This document shows positions 34,158 to 44,826 of a stretch of 64,000 bases of DNA, piece by piece. The position numbers and the translations under genes were made by a program. Within the stretch, counting starts at the first letter, position 1. Each line of letters starts with the position of its first letter. This DNA comes from Naganishia liquefaciens (taxonomy: Eukaryota; Basidiomycota; Tremellomycetes; Filobasidiales; Filobasidiaceae), in contig BLZA01000009.1 of NCBI GenBank assembly GCA_013423385.1, positions 868,001 through 932,000 on the forward strand. Direction: 5' to 3'. A model generated the notes under the pieces. It worked only from the letters and a program-made list of their open reading frames with translations, was not told the DNA's origin and did no database searches.

Positions 34158-35929
34158 TCATCGGAAACTCTCCACCCCGACCCTGGCCACATCCAACACG
34201 AGCCCCTCCATCCCCCACTGCCCCGTCAAGCTCACTCCCACGGGCCACCCATCGTCCGGACTCGTCCCATACGGGACCGAAACACAGGGCAAACCCGCCA
34301 ATGATGCAGGCACCGTCAGAATATCCTGGGCGTACGTGTTGGTCGTGTCGGCGGTGGGCGGTGGGTCGAGGAGGGGTGCCGTGCGGATGGCGGTGGAGTG
34401 GAGGACGAGGTCGATGCCGTGTGGCGGGGAGGGGGAGGCGTGGAGAGGGTGTGGGGAGCGGAAGATGGCGTTGTAGTCTGATCTGAGGGTATGACGGAGG
34501 TGCAGTGCCTTGAGGTACGAGTTGTCGAATGCTCTACATGGGGGAAGGGGGGGGGGGGCGTGGACGTCAGCGGGAGGATCTTGCTATTAATGCGAGGGAT
34601 GGATGGGTAAAACGCCTTACGAAGCCGTCAACGCATGTGTACCCGCGACAACCCGTTTGCGCACTTCCCCACCAAACCCTCGCCTCCTCGCCTCGCTCCT
34701 TTCCCCCGCTTGATCACCATACCACCCGCCCCCGAACCGTGCGAGCGTGCTACTCGCCTCGGCACACGCGAGAACGTAGTATGCGGGCAGGGAGAGCGGG
34801 ATCGAAGGGATGCTGATCGGGTGGAGTGTCGCGCCGAGGGATCGAAGGTGGGTGAGGAGTGGCGAGAGGTGGCGAGGGGTTTGAGCTGCCGGGAGGTGGG
34901 TTTCCTGGAGGCAGGGAAGGAGAGGGGGGGGGAAGGGGGGGGGAGAGGGGCAGGAGGTGGGTTGAGCAGTGCAGCCGAATAAAGGGTGAAGCGAACGGAC
35001 GTACGATCGGAAGGCCTATCCGTAAGCCATCGAGTCGATCCCTCTCGAGTCCCCGTATCCGACGTCGCGCGGCGTCTTGGTACCCGTGGGCACGCTTCCT
35101 CGCCGCGACTGAAGCGCACGTCGCATCCCGAGCGTCTGGCCCCGAAATCACATCTACACCACCCTCGATTCAGCCCGCCGACCTTGGCCACCCGCGTGCC
35201 GCGGCGCCACGTGGGGGACTCACCAAACACCTCACGCACATCCTCCACCGTCCGCGCCAACACGCCGACGCAGTCCAGCGAATCCGCATACGAAACAACC
35301 CCATGGCGACTGACGATTCCGTAACCGGGCTTGAGGCCGACGATCCCGCAATACGCCGCGGGCAAACGGACGCTTCCTCCCGTATCGGTGCCGAGCGCCG
35401 CAAAGGCTTGACCACTGGCGACGACGGCGGCGCTTCCTCCCGAGCTACCGCCTGCGACCCGGGGATCATCTGACGGCGTGCTGCCTGGACCGGGGAAAGG
35501 GTTCACGACGCGCGGTGCACCGGCGGGTAGATGGGTATTGGCGTTTCCCATGCCGAATTCATCCATGCTTGTTTTCCCCGTGATGTGGGCACCGGCGTTC
35601 AGCAGCCGCGTGGCGCATGTCGCCGTGTAGGGGGAATCAAATGTACCGAGTGTGGCGGATGAGCATGTGGTCGGGGTCGTGCGGAGGAGAATGTTGTCCT
35701 TGAGGGCGATCTGCTTGCGCGCGAGGGATGCCGTTCGTGCTGCAGACGGGACATGAGCGGGGGAGTGGGGCGGGGGCGGGGGCAGGGGCAGGGGGGGGAC
35801 TTGCGTTGTGGAATAGCAATGGGCGTCGGTGCGCGCCATGTGAATGCATCGGTGTGGATCCTGCGGCGGATGATCATCATCGTGGGCGGACGGGACGTTG
35901 AGCGAGGGGAGACCATGGACGAGAGCCAT
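34158..35929 (-). CDS. HER2: glutamyl-tRNA(Gln) amidotransferase subunit A, mitochondrial type
   Basis: GatA makes Gln-tRNA(Gln) in mitochondria from mischarged Glu-tRNA, with GatB and GatF. The amidase-signature Ser-Ser-Lys triad is present: Lys in IALKDN, cis-Ser in [15 protein letters not shown], Ser in [17 protein letters not shown]. Around them are [19 protein letters not shown] and [20 protein letters not shown]. Introns lead to [90 protein letters not shown] and [20 protein letters not shown], stop at 34158. The core is intact. The N-terminus is unclear: the frame from ATG 35929 ([19 protein letters not shown]) is open, but the usual GIP before the catalytic Lys is missing or hidden in an intron. 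DNA is very GC-rich with long C and G runs in the introns. Confidence 0.82.
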
Positions 35930-36735
35930 GGATGGTCGAGATGCCCGCCCGCTCGTGTTTCACCTGCGCGCGCGCGGACGGGGAGCGGGCGCACCAGGAG
36001 CGGGAGCGGGGCAGTCGGGCAGTCAGGTGAGGGGCAGAGCGGACAGGCCATGGCACGGCGGTCGACTCGTGTCCTATGGAGCGCTCTAGGTTCAAGGCAG
36101 CAGGATAGTTTCTGTTTGCCCCGGTGGGTCATGGCGCGAGGCGTGCCGGGGATGATCAACAGCAGGCTCTCCGATATATGCCGTTCGATGTGGAGACATG
36201 GCACTCGTTCATGCCACAAATGACCTGACTGTACATGACCATGGACTGTGATTCCTCGAGGTATTCTCGCTCGCTCGCTTGCTCGCTACATTCTCGTACA
36301 GTATGAAGAAAACGCCCGAATATCGCGCGTGTCTCGATATGAGCCGCGGACCTTGTTCCGTCGTGACAGGCCACTCAGCCCTGTCCCCCCCGCCCCCGCC
36401 CTCGCCCTCGCCCATCCCTGCACTCACCCTATGCCCCCGGCCCACCCCCTCCCCTCATCCAACCATCCCCCTCTCGCTGCACGCCTGCCTCATCGCTTCG
36501 CCACCGTCCCGTCCCCCTCGCCCCCTCGCCCCCTCGCCCCCTCGCCCCCTCGCCCCCCTCGCCCGCTCGCGTCTTCGGCCGCCCGTGCGCCTCTGCGCTT
36601 CCAGCTGGGCGAGCGACGCTAAGCGCACCCTCCTCCGCGCCCCCTCCAAGCCCCACCATCCGAGTCGGTCGACCCCTTGGGTATGCCATCATCGTGCCGC
36701 CGTCCCGTCTTCCCTCCCCGACCCGGCCACACACG
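35930..36735. promoter_or_regulatory. GatA/NST1 divergent promoter region
   Basis: About 800 very GC-rich bases between divergent genes. Open minus frames here (for instance from ATG 36051, MACPLCPSPDCPTAPLPLLV) could be an upstream GatA exon or noise. The region holds a CT/CG-rich simple-sequence tract and an octamer array listed separately. Confidence 0.45.
36513..36561. repeat. tandem octamer array (ccccctcg)n
   Basis: Five perfect copies of ccccctcg (36513-36552) and a nine-base variant, 175 bases before the NST1 start codon. It makes a strongly C-rich plus strand that could fold or slip. A related (cgctcgcttgct) tract lies near 36265-36290. Confidence 0.85.
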
Positions 36736-39700
36736 ATGCATCCACCCCCAAAGGACCCGGTCGCAATGACCATGATGACAGCACACCCACCAGCCCCGGC
36801 AGCACCGCCCTCGGGACCCTCCTCGCCCGCGACGTCCACATCCTCCTCCTCCTCCCACGGAACGGGATCCGGCACGGCGGGGGCTGCGTTTCCCTCGCTC
36901 AACCTCACGCACCAGGACCTGCTCAACACGGCCAACGAGCTCTACCGCCGCATGGAGGACCCGGGATTCGCGCAGGACGACGCATACTGGACGAGCCTCC
37001 CGATTCACCTGCGCAATTTTATCAGGAATGCGCTCCCGCTCGCAGGCAACGTCAGTGCCGGATCGGGCGTCTTGCCCGGCGGCGTTCATGCTGCGGGCGG
37101 GCAACGCGCCATGTATGCGCTCGCGCAGCAGATTGTTAGTGCCGCGAATACGGGGATGGGAGCGGGACAGCCGCCGATGATGATGGTGCAGCAGCAGCAG
37201 CAGCAGCCAATGTCGTTGGATGATCTCGCGACGATGCCGCCCGAAGCGATGCTGGCGTATCAGCCGCAGCAGGCAGCGACGACGACGACGACGACGACGA
37301 TGACGACGACCTCGACAACAACGACGGGTGGTGATCCGAGGCAGTATGGGTTTTATACGCATCCGGATCATACGAGGATGCCTGGCGGGATGCCGCATCC
37401 GGACGAGTATCTGCAGGACGACGAGTAAGTGGTTCGGGGGGTTTATTTTTTTCCGACTCCTTTTCTCCGTGCGTGGCGCCGTTTGATTGACCGATCGGGT
37501 TCACCTTCTCTCCAGCGACGCGGCTTCCGAGGATTCGGTGAATCAACTCGCCATGGACGGGCTCTCGATCAGCAACGGCGGCGTGACGGATCTGTCGGCG
37601 GGGAAGAAGAAGAAGAAAAAGAAGAAGAAGACCGGGGCGGACGAAGGGGAACGGGCGATGACGATGGCGCCGCCGCCGCCGCCGCCGCCGCAGCAGCAGC
37701 AGCAGGTGCCGCGCGCGAGGGAGGCCCAGGTACAGACGCAGCGGACACCGGCGCTTCCCACGGGGCAGGGCTATCCGCAGCGAACGCAAGCCCCGCAACA
37801 TTCGTCAACGCCACCAGTCGCGCAAGCCGCACCTCCTGCGCCGACCGTACAGCAGCAGCATCCCCATCCGCCCGCGCATGCGCGTCCCGCGTCATCCGTC
37901 TCGCCGGCACCGCATCCGCCACCGCAGACGCAGCAGCCGCCGGCACCCGTTCACAGCTCGCGCGCAGCGGGGAAACAGCCCATGCCGTATTTGCCATCGA
38001 ACGCGCCCGCACAGCCAACGAATGGACCGGTGCAGCAACCGCATCATCAGCATCAGCATGCGCAGCCACAGCCACAGCCACAGCCACAGCCACAGTCGCA
38101 GCCACAGTCGCAGCCACAGCCTGCTCAGCAACCGCAACAGCAGCAGCAGCCAGTAAGGTCTGCAAGATCCGCCGGCAAAGCTCCCATCACGGCTGCCGTG
38201 CCGCCGCAGGTACATTCCCACGCGCAACCACCGCATGCGCAACCCGCCTCGGCCTCGAGTAAACAGTCGGCGCCACCCGCGACACATCCGGCAACGTCTG
38301 TGGGCGGTGGTGCAGGCAAGGGTAAATCCGCGGCATCAGCCAATGCGAACGCTCAGGGCGCCGCGGGCTCGCCGGCTCGCGTTTGGCAAACGAGCACGCA
38401 AGAGGAGCGCGCACAGATCAAGCAATTCTGGCTGAGCCTGACCTCGGCCGAACGCGGGGACCTGCTTCGGATCGATAAAGAGGTCGTGCTGAAAAAGATC
38501 AAAGAGCAGTCGCGGCATTCGTGTGCGTGCGCCGTGTGTGGGCGGAAGCGGGGTGCGATTGAGGAGGAGGTCGAGCGGCTGTATCGGGCGTATGAGGATC
38601 AGCTCGAGCGGTTTGCGCGCCGGCAGAGGGAGGTGCAGCAGCAGCAGCAGCATCAACAACAGCAGCAGCCGGCGTATGCACCGCCGCTTGGGCCGGGGCC
38701 GTTCCCGGGCAGTGTCGAGCTCGACAGTACGGGCGCGATCATTCAGCCGGATGAGCTTGCGCCGCGTCGCGTGATGGACGGCGGTGCGGCGGATCTCGGC
38801 GAGGACGATGATGATGAGTATGATGATGAAGAGGACGAGGACGATTACGACGAGGATGAAGAGGAGGATCTCGTGGATGATGAGATTGATGAAGGCGGGA
38901 CCGACGAGGCGGACGAGGGCGAGGACGAGTACGAGGATTCGCCCGGCGCCAAGCATCTCGCGCCGTCGAATCATCGCTCAGGGGCGGTAACGGGCGGCGC
39001 GCATCATCATCATCATCACCATCACCACCATCATGCACCCAAGACTGCCGACGGACGCGACGTGCCGCAGGAACAGAGCGACTTTTACACGTTTGGAGAC
39101 GGTTTGACTACCATCAAAGGTAAGTGCAGTCGGCCGCCCGCTATCGAGTCAAGTGACCCGCCCGCTGAGCTCAGACCTCCCTCTCTCCCCTCCCCCCCCC
39201 CCTTCCCCCCGCTTACGCCCAGGAGGTGTCCTCACGGTTGCCGATGACCTGCTCAAGAATGACTCGACGCGTTTCCTCGAGATGATGGAGCAGCTCGCTG
39301 AACGACGGATGATGCGAGAGGAAGCGGCGATTCAGATGATGGCGGATGACGAACGGGACGATGAAGAGGATGACGATGAGGATCTGGAGGATGACGAAGA
39401 GGACGAGTGAGTAGGGCGTGTTCACATTGGGGAGCATGGTGCTGACTCCATTCAGGGATGACGAGGACGATGACGATGTAGGTCTCAAGTCGGCGCACGT
39501 CGATCCAGCTAACCCCTCGCAGTCACTCACCGACGAGCAGCGCACGGAAGAGGGCCGTCGAATGTTCCAGATCTTTGCCGCGAGGTTGTTCGAGCAGCGC
39601 GTACACCAGGCATGGAAGGAAAAGGTTCACCGGGAACAGGCCGAGGCGTTCCTGCGCGAGCTGGAAAACGAGCAAAAGCAAGAGGCCGAGGCACAGGCGC

Positions 39701-41772
39701 GCAAGGCAAAGGAAGCTCAGAAGAAAAAGGACAAGAAAAAGTGCGTGCAATTCATCCTGTTCGGCCGAACCATGCTGACCCGGCTTTCCACAGGGCCCAG
39801 AAAGAGCGTCAGGAAGCCGACAAGCGGCAACGGGAAGCCGAGGCCGCCGCCGAAGCCGCCGCCGCCAAGGCCGCCAAAGAGGCCCACGAACGGGAAGCCG
39901 CCAAGAAACGCGAGGAAGAGCGCGCGCGCAAAGAGGCCGAGAAGAAGGCACGTATGGAGGAAGCGATGCGCAAGGAGGAGGAGAAGCGCAAGCGACTGGC
40001 GGAAGAGCGTGAGCGCGAGGCCGAGCGCGTGCGCAAGCAAAAGGAAAAGGACGAGCGCGCGAGATTGGAGAGGGAAGCTAGGGAAAAGGAGCGCAAGGTG
40101 AGCGGCCTTTTAACAAGACCTTTCAAACTCTTTCTGACCGCCCTCACAGGAAAAGGAAGAAAAGGAACGTATTGCCAAAGAAGCCAAGGAAAAGCAGCTG
40201 CGCGAGGAAAAGGCACGCAAGACTGCCGAAGAAGAGGCTCGAAAGGAAAAGGCTCGCAAGGACAAGGAGGAAAAAGAGGCCAAGGAAAAGGAGGCCCAAG
40301 CGGCTGCACAGGCCCAGGCGGCGGCTCGGCTTGCCGCTCAGCAACAGGCAGCGGCCAAGAAGAGTGCGGCTATTGCTTCCCAGCAACAGCAGCAGGTCAA
40401 GGCGAAACCAGCGCGCACGCCCGCGACCCGTCAAAAGTCGGCGTCTCGCGCTCCGACACCGGCCGTCACCGCGCAGCCTTCTGCCGTTGCCGCTCCGGTC
40501 TTGACACAGAGCTCAATCTCGGCGACGTCTTCCAAGGTCCCAACAAATGTTCGACCCGCTAACGCCGTTCGTCCGAATGGCCCGCCGTTGTCTATGCAGC
40601 CGGGCATGCCTCAGGGGCATGTGCAGTCGCAGACGGCACCGCCCATGATGCCGCCCGTCTTTTCACCGAGCGGCTCCATGCAGCACACGCACAACATGCC
40701 TTCGTTCGTCAATGGCAACATGCCGCGGCAGAACATGTTTCCGCAGCAGGGCATGCACCTCAAGAGCGCACCACCCGTCGGCCAGAATCCTTTCCCTTCG
40801 CAGGTCCCTGGCTTCAACGCTCCGCGCCACATGCCAATCAACAGCAGCGCCGCTCCAGGCTACAATGTGCCTTTCATGAACCCCGTCGGCGGCTTTTCCG
40901 CAGGCCAGCCTCCGATCATGTCTCCCGAAGGCAGGAACGGAGAGTCTTCCGCACCAAGTCCCTTTGATCTCAATGTTGTCGGTGGCATGCGAAACCTCGG
41001 TCTCGGCCATCCTGGCAAGCTGAGCGGCAAGTCGACCGAGGACGTCTTCTCACCCGCAACATCCGTCAGCCAGACGCTACCCCTGCGTGATCAGACGACG
41101 CCCATCCTTAGCGCGACGACTCCCGACTTTAGAAGCGTCTACAGCAGACCCGACCCGATTCGACCCATCGAGCCTATCGGTCGACCTCGAGTGGCCAATG
41201 GATTCGAGACCATCGAAGAAGCGGCACCGTCGACGAGCCGTAAATCAAGCCCGCCAGTGTCAGGTCAAGCTTTGGGTTCGGCAGCACTGTCAGCCGGTGC
41301 CGAAGAAGTCAAGGATATTCCTGCGCCCCGACGGGTCTCTAATACGGCTGGATTGGGCGGTACATGGGCGCCTCCTTCGCTCTCGACTTCAGCCTCATGG
41401 GGCCCGTCTCCCTTCGCCATGGCTCCTGGAGCAGGCATCTGGGGCGGATCTACCACAACGCCTCAGGTCGACACACCGCACTGGCCGACAGGCAGTAGCG
41501 CCAACAGCTCACCATTCGGAAAGGGCAAGATGCCAACTCCGACGCCGCAGCAATCGACGCTCACAAGGGGATTCAACCCTGTAGGATCGGGGTCAGAACC
41601 GCCATCCTCGTCGTCGTCCGCATTCTTCTCGCCCATGCAGACTCATCATACCGCGCTTCCGGGCCACAACCCATTCGGTCCGCCAGGGCAGACCCCTCAG
41701 TTACAGCACCAGTCCGTTCATCATTCCCAGCATCAGCAGAATCAGCCTCAGCAGCCGCAGCAACGTCTGTGA
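36736..41772 (+). CDS. NST1: NST1-like stress-response protein
   Basis: The ATG at 36736 starts [19 protein letters not shown]. The diagnostic NST1 core lies near 38400-38640: [40 protein letters not shown] (the cysteine motif), then [20 protein letters not shown]. Downstream are acidic runs ([20 protein letters not shown]), an 11-His run, [20 protein letters not shown], a long Lys/Glu/Arg/Ala coiled coil and a Pro/Ser/Gln-rich C-terminus with [18 protein letters not shown] and [11 protein letters not shown]-like segments, stop at 41772. Visible introns are 37425-37515, about 39120-39221, 39409-39456, about 39741-39793 and about 40097-40149. NST1 is a salt-tolerance factor linked to mRNA processing and P bodies in yeast; the role here is inferred. 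The poly-Gln, poly-Thr and poly-Lys tracts are extreme. Confidence 0.88.
38060..38115 (+). repeat. Gln-Pro minisatellite inside NST1
   Basis: A six-base unit (ccacag, with ccacag/tcgcag variants) is repeated about nine times and encodes alternating Gln-Pro and Gln-Ser. It is likely to vary in length between strains. Confidence 0.8.
39002..39034 (+). repeat. poly-histidine tract (CAY)11 inside NST1
   Basis: Eleven consecutive His codons, mostly CAT with three CAC, between an acidic domain and the ADDLLKN helix. Mixed codons suggest it is old enough to have drifted. His runs can target proteins to nuclear speckles. Confidence 0.9.
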
Positions 41773-42037
41773 TGGTGCTTTGCCGCTTTGATCTAGATGC
41801 ACCTTGATCCGTAGTCCGCCTCTGGTCGACGCACAGGTTGTATCATACGCATTATCATACTGAATTCAAGTTGTTCATTACAATTGTCGGCGCATGGCGT
41901 CTCTGCTCCTTGGCGCATCGGAATATATGTAGAACAGAATTGCATTGCTGAAGATTTGCTCTAGGCTTCTTTTTGTGCTACAACTTCATGTTCTAAAGAG
42001 ACGTCATTCTTCCAAACATTAGACTGCAATCGTGCGC
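41773..42037. other. convergent 3' regions of NST1 and the aldo-keto reductase
   Basis: About 265 bases between converging stops, AT-richer than NST1. Nothing else seen. Confidence 0.4.
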
Positions 42038-43413
42038 TTAGAGAGCGTTGGTCACAAGTCGATAGACTTCACGACCATAAAGAGCCTACAAGGAAACCCT
42101 TCTGTCAGTGGGCGTCCATGCCCTGGTGAAGATTCAACTTACGGGGTGCGCAGGCTTATTGTTTAGGATATCGTCAATCGCTGCCATGACTTCAGGAGTC
42201 AACTTGGGCAAAACATCAAGAGCCTTCAAGTTATCGATGATCTGCTCGGGCTTGGAGGCTCCGAGAATGACGGTCGACACGTCTTCGTTCTTTGCAACCC
42301 ACGCCAAGGCCAATTGAGTCATGGTACAGCCCAATTGCTTTTCAGCAATTTCGGTCAACTTCTTGACCTTTTCAATCTTTTCCTGGCCTTCGGGAGACTT
42401 GAGCTTCTTGACAGTCTCGGCGAAGAAGTCCTTGTTGGTGGCGTATCGCGAGTCCTCGGGGACACCATCGTTGTACTTGCCGGTCAACATGCCGGAGAGC
42501 AATGGCGACCAGGTCGTCGTGCCCATCTTGTACTTCCTGAAGACTGGCAGCCATCGCATGTTAAGCCGAGGAGAGGCGGTAGTGACAGTTAAACTTACTG
42601 GGATGGTATTCCACTTCGAATCGCTCTCGGTGCATCATGTTGTACTGCGGCTGCTCACAAGTCGGCGGGATGAGGTTGTGCTTGGCGGCAACCTCATGGG
42701 CTTCCTGCAGCTGCTGGGCAGACCACTCAGAGGTTCCCCAATAGAATGCCTTTCCGGCGTTGATCAACCAGTCGAAGGCTCGGACGATCTCCTCCCTGTT
42801 TTTGGTCAATTGCTGATCGTGGGAGCAGGGAAAGGCTACTCACATCGGCACAGTTGGGTCAGGTCGGTGAGCGAACACGACATCAACATAGTCCATCTGC
42901 AACCTGGCCAACGAGTGATTCAACCCCTCAATCAAGTGCTTCCTCGACAATCCTCGAGAGTTGAAGTCCTTTCGGCCGGTACCGAAGAAGATCTTGGTGG
43001 TAACGATCAAATCGGATCGCTGCCATCCACACTCCTTGATGACACGGCCCATCTCGACTTCCGAGTTTCCCTCGGCGTAGCCTTCCGCCGAGTCAAACAT
43101 GTTGATACCTTCAGAGAGGCATGACGTCAGCATCGACTGTAACAGAGAAATGGTCATGTCGACGAACCGTTGTCGAAAGCCAACTGCATGATCTCCTTGA
43201 CAACATCTCCCCTCTGGGTTCCGCCGAGCGTCAACCATCCACCGAGACTGAACAGAGGCACCCGCAAGCCGCTGCTTCCGAGGTTGCGGAAGATCATGTT
43301 CTTGGGGTCGCTGACCGAAGACCACGTCGTAAGCCGACATGCCTGCACGCTCACCATTGAGGCGCGGATACTCACAACATCTTTTCCCTTTGCAGTCCCT
43401 GGTCAGTTGTCAT
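42038..43413 (-). CDS. aldo-keto reductase, Kv channel beta-subunit type
   Basis: Start ATG 43413 ([12 protein letters not shown]); an intron (GTGAGT...GTCAG) leads to [20 protein letters not shown] and [11 protein letters not shown]. Then come a second intron, [20 protein letters not shown] (catalytic Asp and Tyr), [50 protein letters not shown] (substrate/His region), [20 protein letters not shown] and the NADPH-binding [21 protein letters not shown] last intron joins NKPAHP to [15 protein letters not shown], stop 42038. The triad Asp-Tyr-Lys-His is preserved, so it should be an active NADPH oxidoreductase. Family members act on aldehydes and may sense redox at K+ channels. Substrate cannot be told from the sequence. 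Confidence 0.9.
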
Positions 43414-44826
43414 CTTGTTCGATAGTAGATGGGTCTTCAGAAAGTGTGATAGAGGTCTGGATCGATACATATAGATTCCCGCCAACGCTCCGTAGCCTTC
43501 CTCAAGGTGCCTCGCGTTATATATACTTCGCCTCCCCCGCCCGAGCCGCGGATATTGTGCCGATTGGACACTTGCCATATGGCCTGCAGAGCCAGGAGCA
43601 GCAACCTCCACCTCTATGCAATCGTCACCGTGTCGCCGTTCCTGTTCAGCAGAATTCGCAGGGCTGACGACACCAACGCCGAAGGAGAAACTTCGGAGGG
43701 CAATCAAAATGGGAATCCTACACGCGCGATCACATCGGCTAAGACCGAACAGGCACCGACGTCTGGTATTCTGTGACGAAGCACGATTGCTACAGGATTC
43801 CGGTCGGCCCGCTGTCGGCCCCAATGACAATATATTTTGACAAGCTTGTTGAAAAGACTCCAGTGTGTCTTACTCAAGCCTGCGATATAGAGCGGCAGGC
43901 GGATTATTTCTCAGAAGTGCCTTTCTGCGGTCAAGCAGTTGCGGCGACCGGCACAAGCTATGGGTATAGGTAGATGAACTGTCAAGCCGATCGTCTGTGC
44001 CCTCGTCGTATGACAGATCCTGAGATGCTAGGACACAACGTTGAAGCAGGCAAGTGGAAAGGTGGATTTGCCATCAACGCTGAACACAGTTCGATCCAAT
44101 GCTGGAGCAAACAGAATCAAAGCGCCGGAATGGAAAGTTGCTACCCGTCCATGACGGGTATCTTCCTACGAGAAGCGACGGACCGAGTCTCATTTCGAGA
44201 TCGCTGTGACTTGCTGAGTTCAGGAAAGAGGGCCGAGCAAGATGCTTGTTTCGGATTGAAAGCGTGGAAAGATTGGAGCTTCGTCTTGTTTATACAGCTC
44301 TCGTCCTCCTCTGCATTCATCAGTGTACCATGTATCTCATGGCTTCCTGGTTTTTCAACAATGACTATCCGAGAGCGATACCGAGCTTCTCCCAGTACTC
44401 TTGCACGCGGCGACTAGTACTGGACTTACCGGGCCTCATAGTCCGCTGCTCTGCTGAGAGCTGAGTAGCTAAAAAGCTGGCCTAAATGACCTAAAACTGG
44501 GCCTCAAAAAGTGAAAAATGGGAAAATCCTGCGTTCATGGCTTTTTCGTACACGTGACCAGAAAGTTGGCGGGTAGCAGCCACTGCTGGGTAACGGAAGG
44601 CGATATCAGTGGGCTGACAGCGGATCTAGATAGTGGCAGGAATGTATGTACTACAGCTCCTTGGAGCACCGTGGCGCTCATTCTCTCCTTTCATTCTTTA
44701 TTCCACATCGCACGGGTGGCAATTGTGGCGGGCCTGCTGAAGTTGAGAATACCGGTCGCGTGACGTCCCGCACAAAGTCGTCAATCACGCTACACCCCCG
44801 CCTTCGTCTCCGATCCGAGCTGCAAA
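43414..44826. promoter_or_regulatory. long intergenic region between the aldo-keto reductase and RRN3
   Basis: About 1.4 kb between divergent start codons. The longest frame is a 147-codon plus ORF at 43974-44417 (MNCQADRLCPRRMTDPEML) without introns, motif or codon pattern to support it. There is an inverted repeat around 44149-44165 (acccgtc-cat-gacgggt). No tRNA or transposon recognised. Confidence 0.4.

Noticed and set aside
36619-37398. Arg-rich 259-codon minus frame opposite NST1
   Set aside because: It is antisense to the poly-Gln/poly-Thr repeats and made of their complement; no independent evidence.
37569-38165. Ala/Val-rich minus frame opposite NST1
   Set aside because: A repeat shadow of the Gln-Pro tract.
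43974-44417. 147-codon plus frame
   Set aside because: Cys-rich and odd composition but no introns, motif or neighbour to support it.
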